DNA of 6,120 nt, from positions 1 to 6,120 of the forward strand of contig CABTXO010000115.1 in assembly GCA_902488725.1 (NCBI GenBank). Reading direction: 5' to 3'. Below the pieces are notes generated by a model that was given only the letters and a program-made list of their open reading frames with translations, was not told the origin of the DNA and made no database searches. The position numbers and the translations under genes are program-made. Shown in pieces: positions 5,664-6,120 of this stretch; the first letter of the stretch is position 1; the number at the start of each line of letters is the position of its first letter. The stretch is from an uncultured Bacteroidales bacterium. GTDB taxonomy: Bacteria; Bacteroidota; Bacteroidia; Bacteroidales; UBA932.

Positions 5664-6120
5664 AAGAAGATACTGCCTACATCGATTTTTTGAAGGTCCT
5701 GCTCACGGTCGGGATCATTTTCCGGCATGCGGCCCCGGATTTCTCGGCGGGTACCCCCCTGCTCGGGGCGGTCTGCAAGGGCATCGTCCTCTTCACGGAG
5801 ATTTGCGTGCCTTTGTTCTTTGCGATCTCAGGCTATCTGTTTTTCTTGAATGCGCCGAGGAAACCGGAGGTAAAATGGTTTGGCAGCAAACTGAAAAAGC
5901 GGGTGTTTTCTCTTTTGCTCCCTTATCTGATCGCGAATGCGGTCGCTTTTCTCTGCTATTGGTCCGTGATCCGTTTCAAGCCGGATTGGATAGCCGGTTT
6001 CTTGGGAGACAATTGGAAGGATCCCTTGTTCGTGCTTTGGACCGGGCCGATCAACATGTCGCTTTGGTTCATACGGGAGTTGATCATTGTCTCCATCCTT
6101 TCCCCGCTCGTCTGGTTGAT
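5639..6120 (+). CDS. Membrane O-acyltransferase (acyltransferase-3 type), N-terminal part, 3' truncated by window edge
   Basis: The frame runs open from ATG 5639 to the window end, 160 codons plus two bases. YIDFLKVLLTVGIIFRH (14-30) forms the first membrane span and contains Lys19-X10-His30, which fits the R/K-X10-H catalytic motif of acyltransferase-3 proteins. VPLFFAISGYLFF (57-69) is the classic second conserved block; KKRVFSLLLPYL (86-97) and NMSLWFIRELIIV (139-151) match later family blocks. It should carry acetyl or another acyl group across the inner membrane onto surface sugars. ATG 5639 gives a 25-base overlap with GT4. TTG 5660 is a real alternative: it overlaps the GT4 stop as TTGA, has AAGG 8 bases upstream at 5648-5651, and gives the short leader usual in this family. 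This is a different copy from the acyltransferase at the left edge, which shows only its C-terminus. The family is secure; the substrate is unknown. Confidence 0.9.
   Translation, partial: MLHKAVVLKEDTAYIDFLKVLLTVGIIFRHAAPDFSAGTPLLGAVCKGIVLFTEICVPLFFAISGYLFFLNAPRKPEVKWFGSKLKKRVFSLLLPYLIANAVAFLCYWSVIRFKPDWIAGFLGDNWKDPLFVLWTGPINMSLWFIRELIIVSILSPLVWL

Overview
The window lies inside a surface-polysaccharide (O-antigen or capsule type) biosynthesis operon. All recognisable genes are on the + strand. Genes are packed end to end: the only non-coding gaps are 5 and 9 bases, and four junctions overlap. Protein style (the GT4 N-terminal region, the bacterial GT14 enzyme, paired acyltransferases), roughly balanced base composition and mostly weak Shine-Dalgarno sequences suggest a Bacteroidota genome, probably Bacteroidales. 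This is inference from recalled family resemblance; no taxonomic marker is present.

Layout: (1) 2-493, C-terminal part of a membrane acyltransferase (acyltransferase-3 type), cut by the left edge; (2) 499-1413, GT8 glycosyltransferase; (3) 1410-2291, GT14 (core-2/I-branching type) glycosyltransferase; (4) 2260-3231, GT2 glycosyltransferase; (5) 3241-4533, multi-spanning O-antigen/oligosaccharide-unit polymerase (Wzy-like) with an unusual acidic C-terminal tail; (6) 4530-5663, GT4 glycosyltransferase; (7) 5639-6120, N-terminal part of a second acyltransferase-3 protein, running off the right edge. No RNA gene, mobile element, CRISPR, terminator or promoter was recognised, and no stretch above 300 bases lacks a gene.

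Inferred joint role: four glycosyltransferases from four structural families build a lipid-linked oligosaccharide on the cytoplasmic face of the inner membrane, the two acyltransferases add O-acyl (probably acetyl) groups, and the polymerase joins units in the periplasm. The flippase, chain-length regulator, initiating sugar-phosphate transferase and nucleotide-sugar genes expected for such a pathway are not in this window and presumably lie outside it.

I see no clearly new system. The points most worth a second look are the Asp/Glu-rich polymerase tail, the two flanking acyltransferases, homopolymer runs in the polymerase and GT2 genes, and a 489-codon open antisense frame that is explained by codon choice.
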